Shown: positions 9,148 through 18,405, counted from the stretch's first letter. The stretch is 64,000 bases of DNA from LMUY01 sp965199095 (GCA_965199095.1 CBDAQM010000006.1:1284841-1348840); one strand, 5' to 3'. Program-made: numbers and translations. Notes: a model not told the origin generated them from the sequence alone.

Positions 9148-10112
9148 CTAGTTCGCGACGGCTAGAGGCAACTCGGGCTTGCCAACCCGGATCGACCGCC
9201 AGTCGACGACTTGGGTGAGCTCGGCCGTTCCATCCCGGGTCAACTCAAGCCCGGCCAGGAAGGTCCCCGCCACCGCCACCCGGCACCGCAGCTCCCGCTC
9301 CGGCGCATCAACGGGGACCTCCGGCAGAAAGGCCGCCAACGCCGCGCCTTCCTCCCCGACCAGGTCCAGCATCGCCCGGATCCGCTCCGCCGCGTCGGCC
9401 ACGCTCCAAAACGGCGGCCCGGGCACCCGGTAGCGGGCGCCGGCCTCGGCGGGTAGCCGGATCGCAACCAGACAGGCTCGCAGCAGAGCGGTGACGTGCC
9501 CGGTCCGCCCAACCCGCACGACCCCTGCCCCGTCCGTCTGCCCGCGCGCGAACACGTCGCGCCCCAGTTGGGCCCTGCCCTCCAACCAGTCCGCGGTGCG
9601 AGAAATCGCCGCCCGGCCCAGCAAACGCTGCCGTAGCCGCTCGGCCTCATCGTGGGCGTCTTGCGCCGCGGCGGCGTCGGCCGGCACCAGCAACCGGGAC
9701 CGCAAGAGGGTCAGGTCGGCGGCCATCACCAGCCAGTCGCCCCACCGGCCCAGCCGCGTGGGCTGCAGATCCGGGGTCGCCAGCGCCGCCGTCAACGCCT
9801 CCTCGAATGCCTCCACTAAGGACTTGTTCGACATTAATCGAATCGATTGCGGCGTCGAACAAGCCCTAAGCCTTTGTTTTGAGCGGCAGCTTTGTCGGCG
9901 TGCCGACGCACTAATTTGCCGACGCTGCCTAAGGCCACGATGGACAGCCGGGCCAGATCGATCCGCCGGGTGCGGGCGAGGTCGAGCAGCAAGTCCAGCG
10001 GCCCTTCGAAGCCGTCGACGGCCAGCACCGGGGCGGCTGCCAGACCGGGGTGACGCCGCGGCGGCCGCTCCCAGTTTTCCAGCGCCAGGCCGCCGGTATC
10101 GCCGCGTCCATC
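9148..10112 (-). pseudogene. scpA: segregation/condensation protein A, split by a 113-bp insert
   Basis: ScpA is the kleisin that links SMC heads during chromosome segregation. The N-terminal hallmark FEGPLDLLLDLARTRRIDL is in one minus-strand frame (about 10030-9934). The rest, LVEAFEEALTAALATPD and DWLVMAADLTLLRSRL through residue 228, is in another frame from 9834 to 9148. Removing the bases between the CTAAGG copies restores SIVALVEAFEEAL in frame. No ATG is seen for the N-terminus; it may begin at a GTG near 10028 or further upstream. scpB does not follow, so this may be a displaced, non-essential copy. Confidence 0.8.
9816..9934. mobile_element. 113-bp palindromic insertion element in scpA flanked by CTAAGG
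   Basis: CTAAGG occurs at 9816-9821 and at 9929-9934. Deleting one copy plus the 107 bases between restores the scpA frame, so the insert with one repeat is 113 bp. The insert can form two hairpins. One pairs CTAAGGACTTGTTCGAC (9816-9832) with GTCGAACAAGCCCTAAG (9854-9870). The other pairs GGCAGC..GTCGGC-type arms around 9886-9928, with GTCGGCGTGCCGAC at its centre. It is AT-richer than scpA and encodes no protein. It behaves like a small non-autonomous or repeat-type palindromic element; no second copy is visible in this window. Confidence 0.65.
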
Positions 10113-10365
10113 AGCTAGCTTCGTAGTGCGGCTGCAGCTCGAAGCGCAGCGCCGGCCAGTTACTCCGGATACGCTCGAAGGCCCGCCACGGCGTCCAGTC
10201 CGCCGACCAGAAGCTCAGCTGCAGTCTATCCTCTCCCGCAGCGAGCTCTGAGGCAGGCGCCCTGGTTGGGGCCGTATCCAGCGCCACGTGGCGCAGCGGC
10301 TGCGTGGTGCCCCAGTGCTGCCAGAGCCAGCCAGGGCCTTCGGGTGATCGGGGCCAAGAAGCAGA
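10111..10365 (-). pseudogene. fragment of a YubB/DUF1281-type ferredoxin-like protein
   Basis: This minus-strand frame reads GWLWQHWGTTQPLRHVALD, then LQLSFWSADWTPWRAFERIR and ends LRFELQPHYEAS. The W..HWGT and F.TAW.P-like blocks are characteristic of the YubB ferredoxin-like domain found in plasmid and phage proteins. A stop at 10366 interrupts the frame upstream and no start precedes the homology, so only the C-terminal half remains. It ends directly against the scpA-like frame. Too short for the standard ORF listing but convincing by residue pattern. Confidence 0.5.
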
Positions 10366-10577
10366 CTATCGGCCGGCACCGGCGCTAGCTAGGTGGAGGG
10401 AGTATCGGCCCCGTTGACGGTGGCGCCTGATCGCTTTTAGCGTAGGTGTCGCGGTGCAGGCCGCTTCCGGGTCCGCGGAAAGGGTTGAACCCGCCTGTTG
10501 CTGCCACGCTGATCCATCGCCGCCTTTGTGCTGCCGGTGTTGCGGGCCTTCGGCCATCGAACGCACGGAGGTCTGCC

Positions 10578-11254
10578 ATGGACACGCTGCCCGATCGGGA
10601 CAATCTCGACCGTTTGCGTAAGCAGGCGAAGGACCTGCTCCGCCTTTCACGCGCCGGTGACCCAGCCGCGCTGGCGCACTTCGCCCGCCTCCTTCCGGCC
10701 GCCTCGGGCCGCACGGAAGCAGAGATCGTGGCGCTCGGCCTGCGCCTGCATGACGCTCAATCTTGTGTGGCGCGCCAGTATGGCTTTCCATCCTGGTCCG
10801 AGCTGAGCCTCCACGTGGAGGCTCAGACCTTCGCACGCGGCGACCGTGCGACGGCCATCCGGCGCTGGCTGGCTCTCGCCTACGGCGGCGATGTGACCGG
10901 CAGCCTTGCCACTGGCCGTCCAAACGTCGCGGCCCGGATGCTGCGCGACATGCGCGGCCTGACGGACGACGTGGGTTGCCTGCGCAGCTGGCAATCTCGA
11001 CGGCGTTTCCCGCACAGTCGGGGACGATCCATCGTGGGTCAGCCGCGAGGGCGGACCATTTCGCCTGCCGCCGCTTGTCGCGGTCACGCACTCTCGCCTC
11101 GGCACCCTCCCGGAGTTGCGGGAAGGCCTGCGCGCGTGTGCGGCGCGCCTGCTCAGGGCTGGTGCCGACCCGAACGGACGCATCTTCAACCGTTTTCCGC
11201 CCGCTTCCCTCGCCACGCCTGACGAGCACGGACCGTTATCGGCCCTCTACAGCG
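10578..11254 (+). pseudogene. ankyrin-repeat protein gene, frameshifted and cut by an IS5 remnant
   Basis: From the ATG at 10578 the product begins MDTLPDRDNLDRLRKQAKDL and continues with LGLRLHDAQSCVARQYGF, the N-terminal domain seen ahead of ankyrin repeats in many soil-bacterial proteins. After about residue 130 the frame degenerates. Ankyrin-like sequence reappears in another frame (ACAARLLRAGADPNGRIF, then LSALYSA) and stops abruptly at about 11254, where IS5 transposase coding begins without a start. Ankyrin proteins mediate protein binding; this copy is not functional. Confidence 0.65.
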
Positions 11255-11854
11255 CCGAGCCCCTGCACCTGCTGGTGGACGGCACGGGGCTGAAGCTGTG
11301 CGGCGCAGCCGAATGGCTGCATGAGAAGCAAGGCACCAAGACCCGCCGGGCCTGGCGCACCCTGCACATCGGCACGAAGGCCGACACGGGCCAGATCGTC
11401 GCGGCCACGCTGACCGGCAGCGACGCGAGCGACGCGTCCCAGGTCGGCCCCCTGCTCGATCAGGTGACAGGCCCAGTCGCGTCCTTCACCGCCGACGGCG
11501 CCTATGATTGGGACCGCGTCTACGACGAGGTGACCACACACTACCCCGAGGCTGCCGTGGTCGTGCCGCCACGCGTCAACGCCGTGCCGAGCACCACGGC
11601 CGAGACCGCGCCGACGCAGCGCGATCGCCACCTGCAAGCGATCGAGGAACAGGGCCGCATGGCTTGGCAGGCCGCCTCGAGCTACAACTGGAGGGCGCTG
11701 GTCGAGGCAGACGTCAGCCGGTTCAAGCGCGTCATTGGTGATGCGCTTCGTTCCCGCACGGACCGGCGTCGCGCGCACCGAGGTGTCCATCGCCGTCGGC
11801 GCGCTAAACCGCATGCTGGACATGGGACGCCCGGAGTACGTCCGGGTCGCGTGA
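11255..11854 (+). pseudogene. IS5-family (IS903-like) transposase, 5'-truncated and frameshifted
   Basis: The sequence enters mid-gene with LHLLVDGTGLKLCGAAEWL, then KTRRAWRTLHIGTKADTG and SFTADGAYDWD, the D, D and E neighbourhood of IS5/IS903 DDE transposases. It continues through ALVEADVSRFKRVIGDAL. Near 11760 the frame shifts; the genuine end (ALNRMLDMGRPEYVRVA) is read in the neighbouring frame and stops at 11854. The N-terminal third is missing, so this copy is dead. It is fused directly to the broken ankyrin-type gene. Confidence 0.75.
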
Positions 11855-12048
11855 GATCGGCGGTGGAAAGGGCATCGTGCGTCTGGACCGCTGGTCCGTG
11901 CAACAAGATCCCTTAACGGGCATGCGGTTCGGGATCCAATGGGAGTGTGTCACGACACGTTCCTGCATCAGATTAACGGCTTGTACCATGCCCGTCAACC
12001 CTGATGAGTAATCTGGACTAGTGCCACATTGACAGCGCAAGGAGTCGC

Positions 12049-14193
12049 GTGGGACAGGCCCTACGCTCTTACCGAGGGAATGTTAGACTGCCTATTGTAG
12101 GCACTCGAGTGGCGAGCCTGGAAACGGGGTTCGACCTGATTGACAACCCGTTTGTGGTGCTTGGCGCAACTCCCAGCACCCGACTGGAAGAATTGCAGGC
12201 CCTGGCGGCTAGCATCGGCACGACGGAGGCTGCAACGGCGGCTCGGGTGTTGTCACTTCCGCGTTCCCGACTTCCAGCCGAATTGGCATTCCTGCCCGGG
12301 TCCGCCGCAACCACGACGATCGTGCTGGGTGCGCTCCGGCAAGGGATGCGGCCCGATCCCGCCATCCTGACGCCTTTCGCCCGGGCCAATGTTGTAGCCC
12401 ATCTATGCGCTGCCGGCGTGGCGAGCGAGGGCGAGCAGGATAGGCTAGCTCTCCTGCAGCCTGCGCCCGGGGATGCCGCGCTGGCCGATGCCATTGATGG
12501 CGACCGCGCCTTGGTAGGAATGCCGCCCGTCCAGCGTCCAGCCATGGCGGCGGAGCAGGAGGCGCTGGCAGATCGGCATGCGGCCGCCCTCGTGTTCGCA
12601 TGCCGCACGGCCGCGTCTCCTGCGGTTCGGCTTGCACAGCTCGTCCGCATGGCGCCGGACGGCACCCCTGCCGGGTTCATGCGCCGGGTTGCGTCCGCCT
12701 GGACGCGGCAATCCGCCGCCGAGCTGGCCCGGGTGGAGGAGGATGCGACCGAGGCAGAGCGGGCGCTGCTGCGGATCCCGGAGGCTGCAGGCATGGGGCG
12801 GCTGGTGGCCGCCGTGCAGGCCTGGGCGGCGTTGACCGCGCCGCAGCGCGCCTCGGACGCTCGGGCTGGGTTGGACAGCCCGGCGGCGTTGCGGATGGTG
12901 CGGGCATGGCGCACCGCCGTGGTGCGCTTGGCGGATGACTGCTATTCCGATCTGGCCCTGCTGCTCGCGCGTGCCCTGGCGGCGTGCTTCGCGGACCTGC
13001 CCGGGGAGGCTGCGCGGCTTGCGGACGATGTGCGCGATTGCGTCGGCCGGGCCGAGGAGCAAGGATTGGAGCCCCGGCTGGCACCCTTGCGGGCGCTGAC
13101 GCAACGGCTGGCCGCCACGGACCTGGCCATCTTGACCAACGATCTCGCCAAAGCGCCGTTCGGCCCGGGCGCGCGGGGTGTCGCTGCGGAGCTTTGGGCG
13201 GCGTTTGACGCCGCCGCCGCGGCATGCGTGCAGTCGGAAGCCCCCTGGACGATCGTGCGCGACCTGGCGGCCCGGCTGGGCGGTGAGCACAAGATGAGCG
13301 GCGCGGCGCCCGCCCTCGCACTGCACCGTGGCATGGCGGCACGGGCCGACGCAGCCGGGTTCACCACCCTGGCGGTCCGGCTGCGGGCGGCGGAGCGGGG
13401 CCTGGAACGTGCCGCGGCGGTGTGGCGCTATGTCGAGGCTACGGACACGGCGAAGCAGGCCGGGCACGTTGGTTTCATGCGCCGCCGCCGCGCGTTGGTC
13501 GCCCTGCGCGCCGCACTGCCGCTGGTCGACGATCCGGCCGAACGCGCGACGCTGGTGGCCGATGAGCAGAAGCTGCTGCGCAACCAACGCAACGCCGTCT
13601 TCGGCTGGCTCGCCCTGTCCGCGTTCGTCGTGGCGATTGGCGGCGCATGGCGATTGGACGCCTCGTATTCCGCACAGGCCCCTTATCGTCGGGCTGCCCC
13701 ACAGTCGCTGGTGCCGTTCCCGGAGCCGGCCGCCCCCAATCGGCACCTTTCAGCCAGCGCAGTGCCGGATACGCGGCCCGCACCAGCCCCGCCCATTCCG
13801 ACCCTGGTGGACCCGAACGCGCGGGTCGACGGCTCCAAGGAATTTAAGTTGATGACACCCGTCTTCCTGCCTCGCCTGGCGTTTCCCACCCACACGGTGT
13901 TGCCCGAACGCCAGCCGCCGGGCAACACCGGCCGAGTGCGGACTCTGCCGGAAGTGCGGTGGTGCGAGTTCAACAAGGTGCGCCTGCAGGCAGCGTTGGA
14001 TGCCGCAGACGAAACGCAGCAGTCGGCGGCGCGTGCATTGGGCCAGGACTGGATGGCGGTTTGCGAAACTTATCCGAACACCCGCCGGGACGAGGATCGG
14101 GTGGCCGGTGAGGTCGAGCGTTTTCGCGGCCGGCTGGAAACCGAAGGCCGGGCCATGTTGGATACCACAACCCCGTACGGAGGATCCCGATGA
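12049..14193 (+). CDS. large J-like membrane protein, first gene of a chaperone/AAA+ operon
   Basis: The GTG start at 12049 sits five bases after AAGGAG (12039-12044). Residues about 27-45 read LIDNPFVVLGATPSTRLEEL, which resembles the beginning of a J domain (NPF.VLG), but there is no HPD tripeptide. The next 450 residues are an Ala/Arg-rich helical region. A single membrane helix (FGWLALSAFVVAIGGAW) lies at about 517-537, followed by a Pro-rich linker. The C-terminal domain has Cys639 and Cys672, probably periplasmic. The stop overlaps the next start (ATGA). I infer a co-chaperone or adaptor for the Hsp70-like protein two genes downstream; no characterised homologue is known to me. Confidence 0.8.
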   Translation: MGQALRSYRGNVRLPIVGTRVASLETGFDLIDNPFVVLGATPSTRLEELQALAASIGTTEAATAARVLSLPRSRLPAELAFLPGSAATTTIVLGALRQGMRPDPAILTPFARANVVAHLCAAGVASEGEQDRLALLQPAPGDAALADAIDGDRALVGMPPVQRPAMAAEQEALADRHAAALVFACRTAASPAVRLAQLVRMAPDGTPAGFMRRVASAWTRQSAAELARVEEDATEAERALLRIPEAAGMGRLVAAVQAWAALTAPQRASDARAGLDSPAALRMVRAWRTAVVRLADDCYSDLALLLARALAACFADLPGEAARLADDVRDCVGRAEEQGLEPRLAPLRALTQRLAATDLAILTNDLAKAPFGPGARGVAAELWAAFDAAAAACVQSEAPWTIVRDLAARLGGEHKMSGAAPALALHRGMAARADAAGFTTLAVRLRAAERGLERAAAVWRYVEATDTAKQAGHVGFMRRRRALVALRAALPLVDDPAERATLVADEQKLLRNQRNAVFGWLALSAFVVAIGGAWRLDASYSAQAPYRRAAPQSLVPFPEPAAPNRHLSASAVPDTRPAPAPPIPTLVDPNARVDGSKEFKLMTPVFLPRLAFPTHTVLPERQPPGNTGRVRTLPEVRWCEFNKVRLQAALDAADETQQSAARALGQDWMAVCETYPNTRRDEDRVAGEVERFRGRLETEGRAMLDTTTPYGGSR

Positions 14194-14561
14194 GCGGCGC
14201 CGGCCGGGACGAAGACCCGTGGGCAGACGCCGTGCTGCTGCTGGCCACCGAATGGTGGCGGACCAGCCGTCGCGTGCTGCGCTTGGCCGCCGCAGCCGCA
14301 CCGGAGCGAATGGAGCGCGAACGGTCGCAGCTCACTTACGCGTCGCGCCGCATTGAGGCGGCGCTGGCGGCGCTGGATTTGCGCCTGGTGGAGCATGACG
14401 GGCAGCCATACTCGCCCATGCTGCCGGCCGAGCCGATCAATCCAGAGGATTTCGACACCGACGAGGGCTTGGCGGTGCTGGACACGGTTGAACCGACCGT
14501 CCTGCGTGCAGGGCGCATAGTGCGGCGCGGCAAGGTGGTTTTGCGGCAGGCGAAGGGCTGA
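14190..14561 (+). CDS. small GrpE-like protein of the chaperone/AAA+ operon
   Basis: The 123-residue product begins at an ATG overlapping the previous stop. It has a helical N-terminal half (WWRTSRRVLRLAAAAAPERM, then ASRRIEAALAAL). A short C-terminal part, HDGQPYSPMLPAEP followed by PTVLRAGRIVRRGKVVLRQA, parallels the GrpE beta domain (GQ.FDP..HEA, then G.V.....G....RVLR.A). GrpE proteins release ADP from DnaK. Position directly before the Hsp70-like gene supports an exchange-factor role, but this is inference from weak pattern similarity; a pairwise structure comparison would decide. Confidence 0.7.
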   Translation: MSGAGRDEDPWADAVLLLATEWWRTSRRVLRLAAAAAPERMERERSQLTYASRRIEAALAALDLRLVEHDGQPYSPMLPAEPINPEDFDTDEGLAVLDTVEPTVLRAGRIVRRGKVVLRQAKG

Positions 14562-14563
14562 CG

Positions 14564-17092
14564 GTGCTTCTCGGGATCGACCTCGGCACGTCCAACAGCT
14601 CCGTCGCCGGCCACCGGAGCGGGCGCAGCACGTTGTTCCGCACCCCCGAAGGGACGGAGGTGATGCCGAGCGTCATCCACATGGACCGGCGCGGCAACCG
14701 CACCGTGGGCGTGCGTGCCTACGACCAGGCTATCCTGGCGCCGGAGAACGTGGCGCAGGGGTTCAAGCGCCTCATGGGCACCGCCACGCCGCTGCATTTC
14801 GCTGCCGCCAACCGGGACATGCTGCCGGAAGAAGCCAGCGCCGAGCTACTGCGGACGCTTGTCGGCTACGCGCTGGTGGAAGCGGGCGAGGCGAAAGTGG
14901 ACGGCGCCGTCGTCACCGTGCCCGCCGCGTTCAACCAACTGCAAAGCGAAGCCACGCGGGAAGCAGCCGCGCAGGCCGGGCTGGACCGCGTCGCCCTGCT
15001 GCAGGAGCCGGTGGCCGCCGCCATGGCGGCCATGGCGGCATCCGACCGGCGCAGCGGACAGTTCCTGGTGTATGACCTGGGTGGCGGCACCTTCGACCTG
15101 GCCCTGGTCCAGGCGGTGGGCGGCACGGTGAACGTGGTGGCGCATGAGGGCGTCAACATGCTCGGCGGCCGCGACTTCGATCGCATGATCCTGGACGAGC
15201 TGGTGCGCCCTTGGCTTGCCGCCAACTTCCACCTGCCGGAGGGTCACGAGGCCGACCGCCGGTTCGACCGCCTGGTCCGCGTCGCCCGGCTGGCCGCCGA
15301 GCGCGCCAAGGTGGAGCTTTCGACCCGGCAGGAAACCGCCATCAGCGCGTCCGACGACCTTGTGCGGCTGGAGGATGCCCGGAGCGTGCCGATCTTCCTG
15401 GACGTGCCCATCACCCGGGCGCGGCTGGATGGCCTGGTCGACGCGGCGGTGTCGCGCACGGTCGCTCTGTCCCGGCGGATCGTCGAGGATGCGGGCTATG
15501 CCTTGTCCGACATCGACCGCGTAGTGCTGATCGGTGGCCCCACCAAGATGCCGCTGATCCGCGCCCGCATCGGGGCCGAGTTGGGCATCCCGGTCGAGGA
15601 CCCGGGGCGGGTCGATCCGATGACGGCCGTTGCAGTGGGGGCGGCGATCTATTGCGAAAGCCGCGACTGGTCTGGACCAGCCAGCGTCGCTAAGCCGTCG
15701 CGCGCCAGCGCCGCGGCAGGAGACGCCGTCGCCATCAGCTATGACTACGAATCCCGCACCGCCGGAATAGAGGCGCGGCTGCGCGTGGCGCGCATCGCGG
15801 GGCCGGAGGGTGTGGCGGTGCAGATCGAAAGTGCGCTGGGCTGGAGCAGCGGCCGGCTGTCGCTCGACGCGCCGGTGGAGCTGCGCCTGCCGCTGTCCGA
15901 CTTGGGCCCCACCCCCTTCCGCGCCCTGGTGTTCGACCCGTTCGGCCGCCCGGTGCCGGATGCCGGGCGCGAATTCACGGTGGAGCGCACGGCGGCGACC
16001 AGCGCGGGCATCCCTGCATCGCAGTCGGTGGGCGTGAAGGTGCAGGACGACAACGGCCGCAACACGCTGGCGGTGCTGGTGGCCAAGGGCACCCTGCTGC
16101 CTCAAGGCGCCACGGCTCGCTTCCGCGCCGCCGCTACGCTTCGTTCCGGCAACCCGGCCATGCTGCGGCTGGAGCTGTTCGAGATCAGCGACCTCCTGGT
16201 GCTCGACCCGGCGCTCAACCTGCGTGTCGGCGAGTTCCGCATCCGCGGCACTGACCTACCGGACAGCATGGCCGTGCGGCGTGGCAACGAGCTACTGGTG
16301 CATTGGGTCATGGGCGAAAGCCAGACGCTGCAGGCCGAGGTTGAGGTACCTGCGCTGGGGCAGACCTTTGACAACGCCAATTTCTACGACTGGCAGACCG
16401 GCCGGCAGTCCTTCGACGGTGAGGAAGGCGGCCGCCTGGCCGACGCCGTGCTGGACGACGCCGAGGAGGACCTGGACGGGGCGGAAAAGGTGCTGCCGCT
16501 GCACGCCCGCATCGCCTTGCTGCCGCTGCGCCGCCGGATGGATGCGGCGCGGGCCGCCTTGCACGGGACGGCGGACGCCGATGCGCGCCGCAGCGCCGCG
16601 GAAGAGGCGCGCCTGGTGCGGCAGGCGGTGGCCACCGCCTGCGCGGCACCGGACATCCGCGCGGCGGTGCTGCGGCGGGAGCTGAACGACCAGATCCGGT
16701 TCTGGGATCGCGACGTGCGCCCCGGCGCGCCCGACGCCGCGAACGGCCGTGCCGATCAGCTCGTCCGCAATGCTCGCCTGGAGATCGAGCCTGGCTCTGA
16801 GGACGGGTTCGCCATGGCAGAAAGCCTGACGGATCAACTCAATGGGCTGTACTGGAACGAAGGCATGCGCCAACCCGGCTTCTGCACGAAGTATTGGCGC
16901 TGGCTGCGTGTCGAGCGCCACCTGATGCGCGACAAGGCCAGATTCGATGCCGTGCTGGCGGAAGGCGATGCCCAGCTTGCGGCAGGGGACATCGCCGGGC
17001 TGCGCGACAGCCTGCGGGCGATGTGGAACAACAAGGTGTCCACCGGCCGGGGCCGCGACGTGGGCGCCCGCGCCGACCTACTGCGCGAATGA
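14564..17092 (+). CDS. Hsp70/DnaK-like ATPase with an unusual long C-terminus
   Basis: 842 residues, starting at a GTG two bases after the previous stop. The actin-like ATPase domain is complete: phosphate-1 motif GIDLGTSNS at 4-12, the catalytic Lys at 68 (GFKRLMG), phosphate-2 motif YDLGGGTFD at 170-178, and the adenosine motif VVLIGGPTK at 320-328. The domain ends near 370. The remaining 470 residues contain beta-rich and helical parts but no recognisable DnaK peptide-binding domain order, and the C-terminus lacks an acidic tail. It is therefore not the housekeeping DnaK. It should hydrolyse ATP and bind clients or partners encoded in this operon. Confidence 0.9.
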   Translation: MLLGIDLGTSNSSVAGHRSGRSTLFRTPEGTEVMPSVIHMDRRGNRTVGVRAYDQAILAPENVAQGFKRLMGTATPLHFAAANRDMLPEEASAELLRTLVGYALVEAGEAKVDGAVVTVPAAFNQLQSEATREAAAQAGLDRVALLQEPVAAAMAAMAASDRRSGQFLVYDLGGGTFDLALVQAVGGTVNVVAHEGVNMLGGRDFDRMILDELVRPWLAANFHLPEGHEADRRFDRLVRVARLAAERAKVELSTRQETAISASDDLVRLEDARSVPIFLDVPITRARLDGLVDAAVSRTVALSRRIVEDAGYALSDIDRVVLIGGPTKMPLIRARIGAELGIPVEDPGRVDPMTAVAVGAAIYCESRDWSGPASVAKPSRASAAAGDAVAISYDYESRTAGIEARLRVARIAGPEGVAVQIESALGWSSGRLSLDAPVELRLPLSDLGPTPFRALVFDPFGRPVPDAGREFTVERTAATSAGIPASQSVGVKVQDDNGRNTLAVLVAKGTLLPQGATARFRAAATLRSGNPAMLRLELFEISDLLVLDPALNLRVGEFRIRGTDLPDSMAVRRGNELLVHWVMGESQTLQAEVEVPALGQTFDNANFYDWQTGRQSFDGEEGGRLADAVLDDAEEDLDGAEKVLPLHARIALLPLRRRMDAARAALHGTADADARRSAAEEARLVRQAVATACAAPDIRAAVLRRELNDQIRFWDRDVRPGAPDAANGRADQLVRNARLEIEPGSEDGFAMAESLTDQLNGLYWNEGMRQPGFCTKYWRWLRVERHLMRDKARFDAVLAEGDAQLAAGDIAGLRDSLRAMWNNKVSTGRGRDVGARADLLRE

Positions 17093-18405
17093 CGGGGTTT
17101 CCGTGGCTGCCAATCGGCACCGCGCTGCCCGGCGGTGCGGCCTCCGCACAGTTGCTGGACGGCGGCTCCTTTTGGCAGATTTGCGGCACGGGCGGCGGCG
17201 GCTGCGTCGCCCTGCTGGTGCGCCATGGCGACGGGCCGGAATGGTGGGATGCCGAATTAGAGGCGTTGCGGGCGGTCACCGCCTTGGGCGAAACCGACGG
17301 CCTGCTGTGCCTTGTCATGCCGGCGGCCGCCCGGCCGAGGTCGGTGCAGGATCTGGCTGTCCGCAGTCCGGCGGTAGGGCAGGCCGATGCGAAATTGCTG
17401 GGCCGTGCCCTGGGCGCCCTGCGCCGTCGCAATCCGGGCGCGGCGTGGACGTCCGCCTTGTTCTTGCCGAAGCAGCATCTGGTTTTGGCAACGGCAATGG
17501 ACCCGGATGAAAACCGCCGGGCCGTGCTGGTGGCGGCGCTGTGCGGCGGGGTGCGGGATGCAACGCTGTCGCCCGGGCGCATCGCGACGCTGAACCCCCG
17601 CCTGGACCCCGCCACGGTGGCAGCGGTGCTGGGTGCGGCAACCGACGGAACTGGCACAGCCGGCGGCATCCCGGCCCCCGACGGGTTCGTGCTGCCCGGG
17701 CAGCCGGCCGTGCAGGCGCTACTGCGCGAGCGCGTGCTGGATCTGCTGTATCGCCCCGCAGAATACGCCCGGCTCGGCGTGCCGCCACCGGCCGGCGTGT
17801 TGCTGGCGGGCCCGCCAGGCTGCGGCAAGAGCTTCGCGGCAGCGCGGCTGGCCGCCTTCCTCGGTTGGCCGCTGCACGAGATCTCGGTCGCGGGCGTCGG
17901 CAGCATGTGGCTGCACGAGACGTCCCGTCGCCTGCACGATGCCTTTCAGGCTGCGGCCGCGCAGGCCCCTGCCGTCGTGCTGATGGAGGAGCTAGACGCG
18001 TTGGGTAAGCCGCGCGCCGGCGGGTTCGCCCCGACGGTGGAGGAGGTGAACACGCTCCTGCGCCTGGTGGAAGGCGCCCGCACCCGCGGCCTGCTGGTGG
18101 TGGGCACGACAAACCGGCTAGACGCCATCGACCCGGCGCTCCGCCGTCGCGGCCGATTCGACCACATTGTCGTCATGGACTATGCGGATGAGCACGGCGT
18201 GGCCGCTATGCTCCGTGCCTTGCTGGACGGCCGGCCGTACGCCGCCACGCTGGACATCGAAGGAGCCGCGCGCCGCCTGGCCCGGCGTCCGGCGAGCGAC
18301 GCCGCCTGGGTGGTCGACGAGGCGGCACGCTTGGCCGTGCGCGGCGGCCATGACGCCATTGACGACCTGCTCATGGCCCGTGCGCTGCAGGCACTCGCGC
18401 CATAA
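17089..18405 (+). CDS. AAA+ ATPase of the FtsH/Cdc48-like clade
   Basis: The 438-residue product starts at an ATG overlapping the previous stop. Residues 1-210 form an unrecognised N-terminal domain. The AAA module follows: Walker A GPPGCGKS at 241-248, Walker B VVLMEELDA at 297-305, where Glu300 replaces the usual Asp of the DE pair. The sensor-1 region is VVGTTNRLD and the arginine-finger region RRRGRFD. No protease motif (HEXXH) or membrane helix is present. It is probably a hexameric unfoldase or remodelling ATPase working with the Hsp70-like protein encoded just upstream. Confidence 0.88.
   Translation: MTGFPWLPIGTALPGGAASAQLLDGGSFWQICGTGGGGCVALLVRHGDGPEWWDAELEALRAVTALGETDGLLCLVMPAAARPRSVQDLAVRSPAVGQADAKLLGRALGALRRRNPGAAWTSALFLPKQHLVLATAMDPDENRRAVLVAALCGGVRDATLSPGRIATLNPRLDPATVAAVLGAATDGTGTAGGIPAPDGFVLPGQPAVQALLRERVLDLLYRPAEYARLGVPPPAGVLLAGPPGCGKSFAAARLAAFLGWPLHEISVAGVGSMWLHETSRRLHDAFQAAAAQAPAVVLMEELDALGKPRAGGFAPTVEEVNTLLRLVEGARTRGLLVVGTTNRLDAIDPALRRRGRFDHIVVMDYADEHGVAAMLRALLDGRPYAATLDIEGAARRLARRPASDAAWVVDEAARLAVRGGHDAIDDLLMARALQALAP

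Noticed and set aside
12445..13746. 433-codon minus-strand ORF in the first chaperone-operon gene
   Set aside because: No start site, Arg/His/Gln-rich shadow composition, and the plus gene has a ribosome site and coupled downstream genes.
14846..16105. 419-codon minus-strand ORF in the Hsp70 gene
   Set aside because: The plus strand carries all Hsp70 nucleotide-binding motifs in frame.
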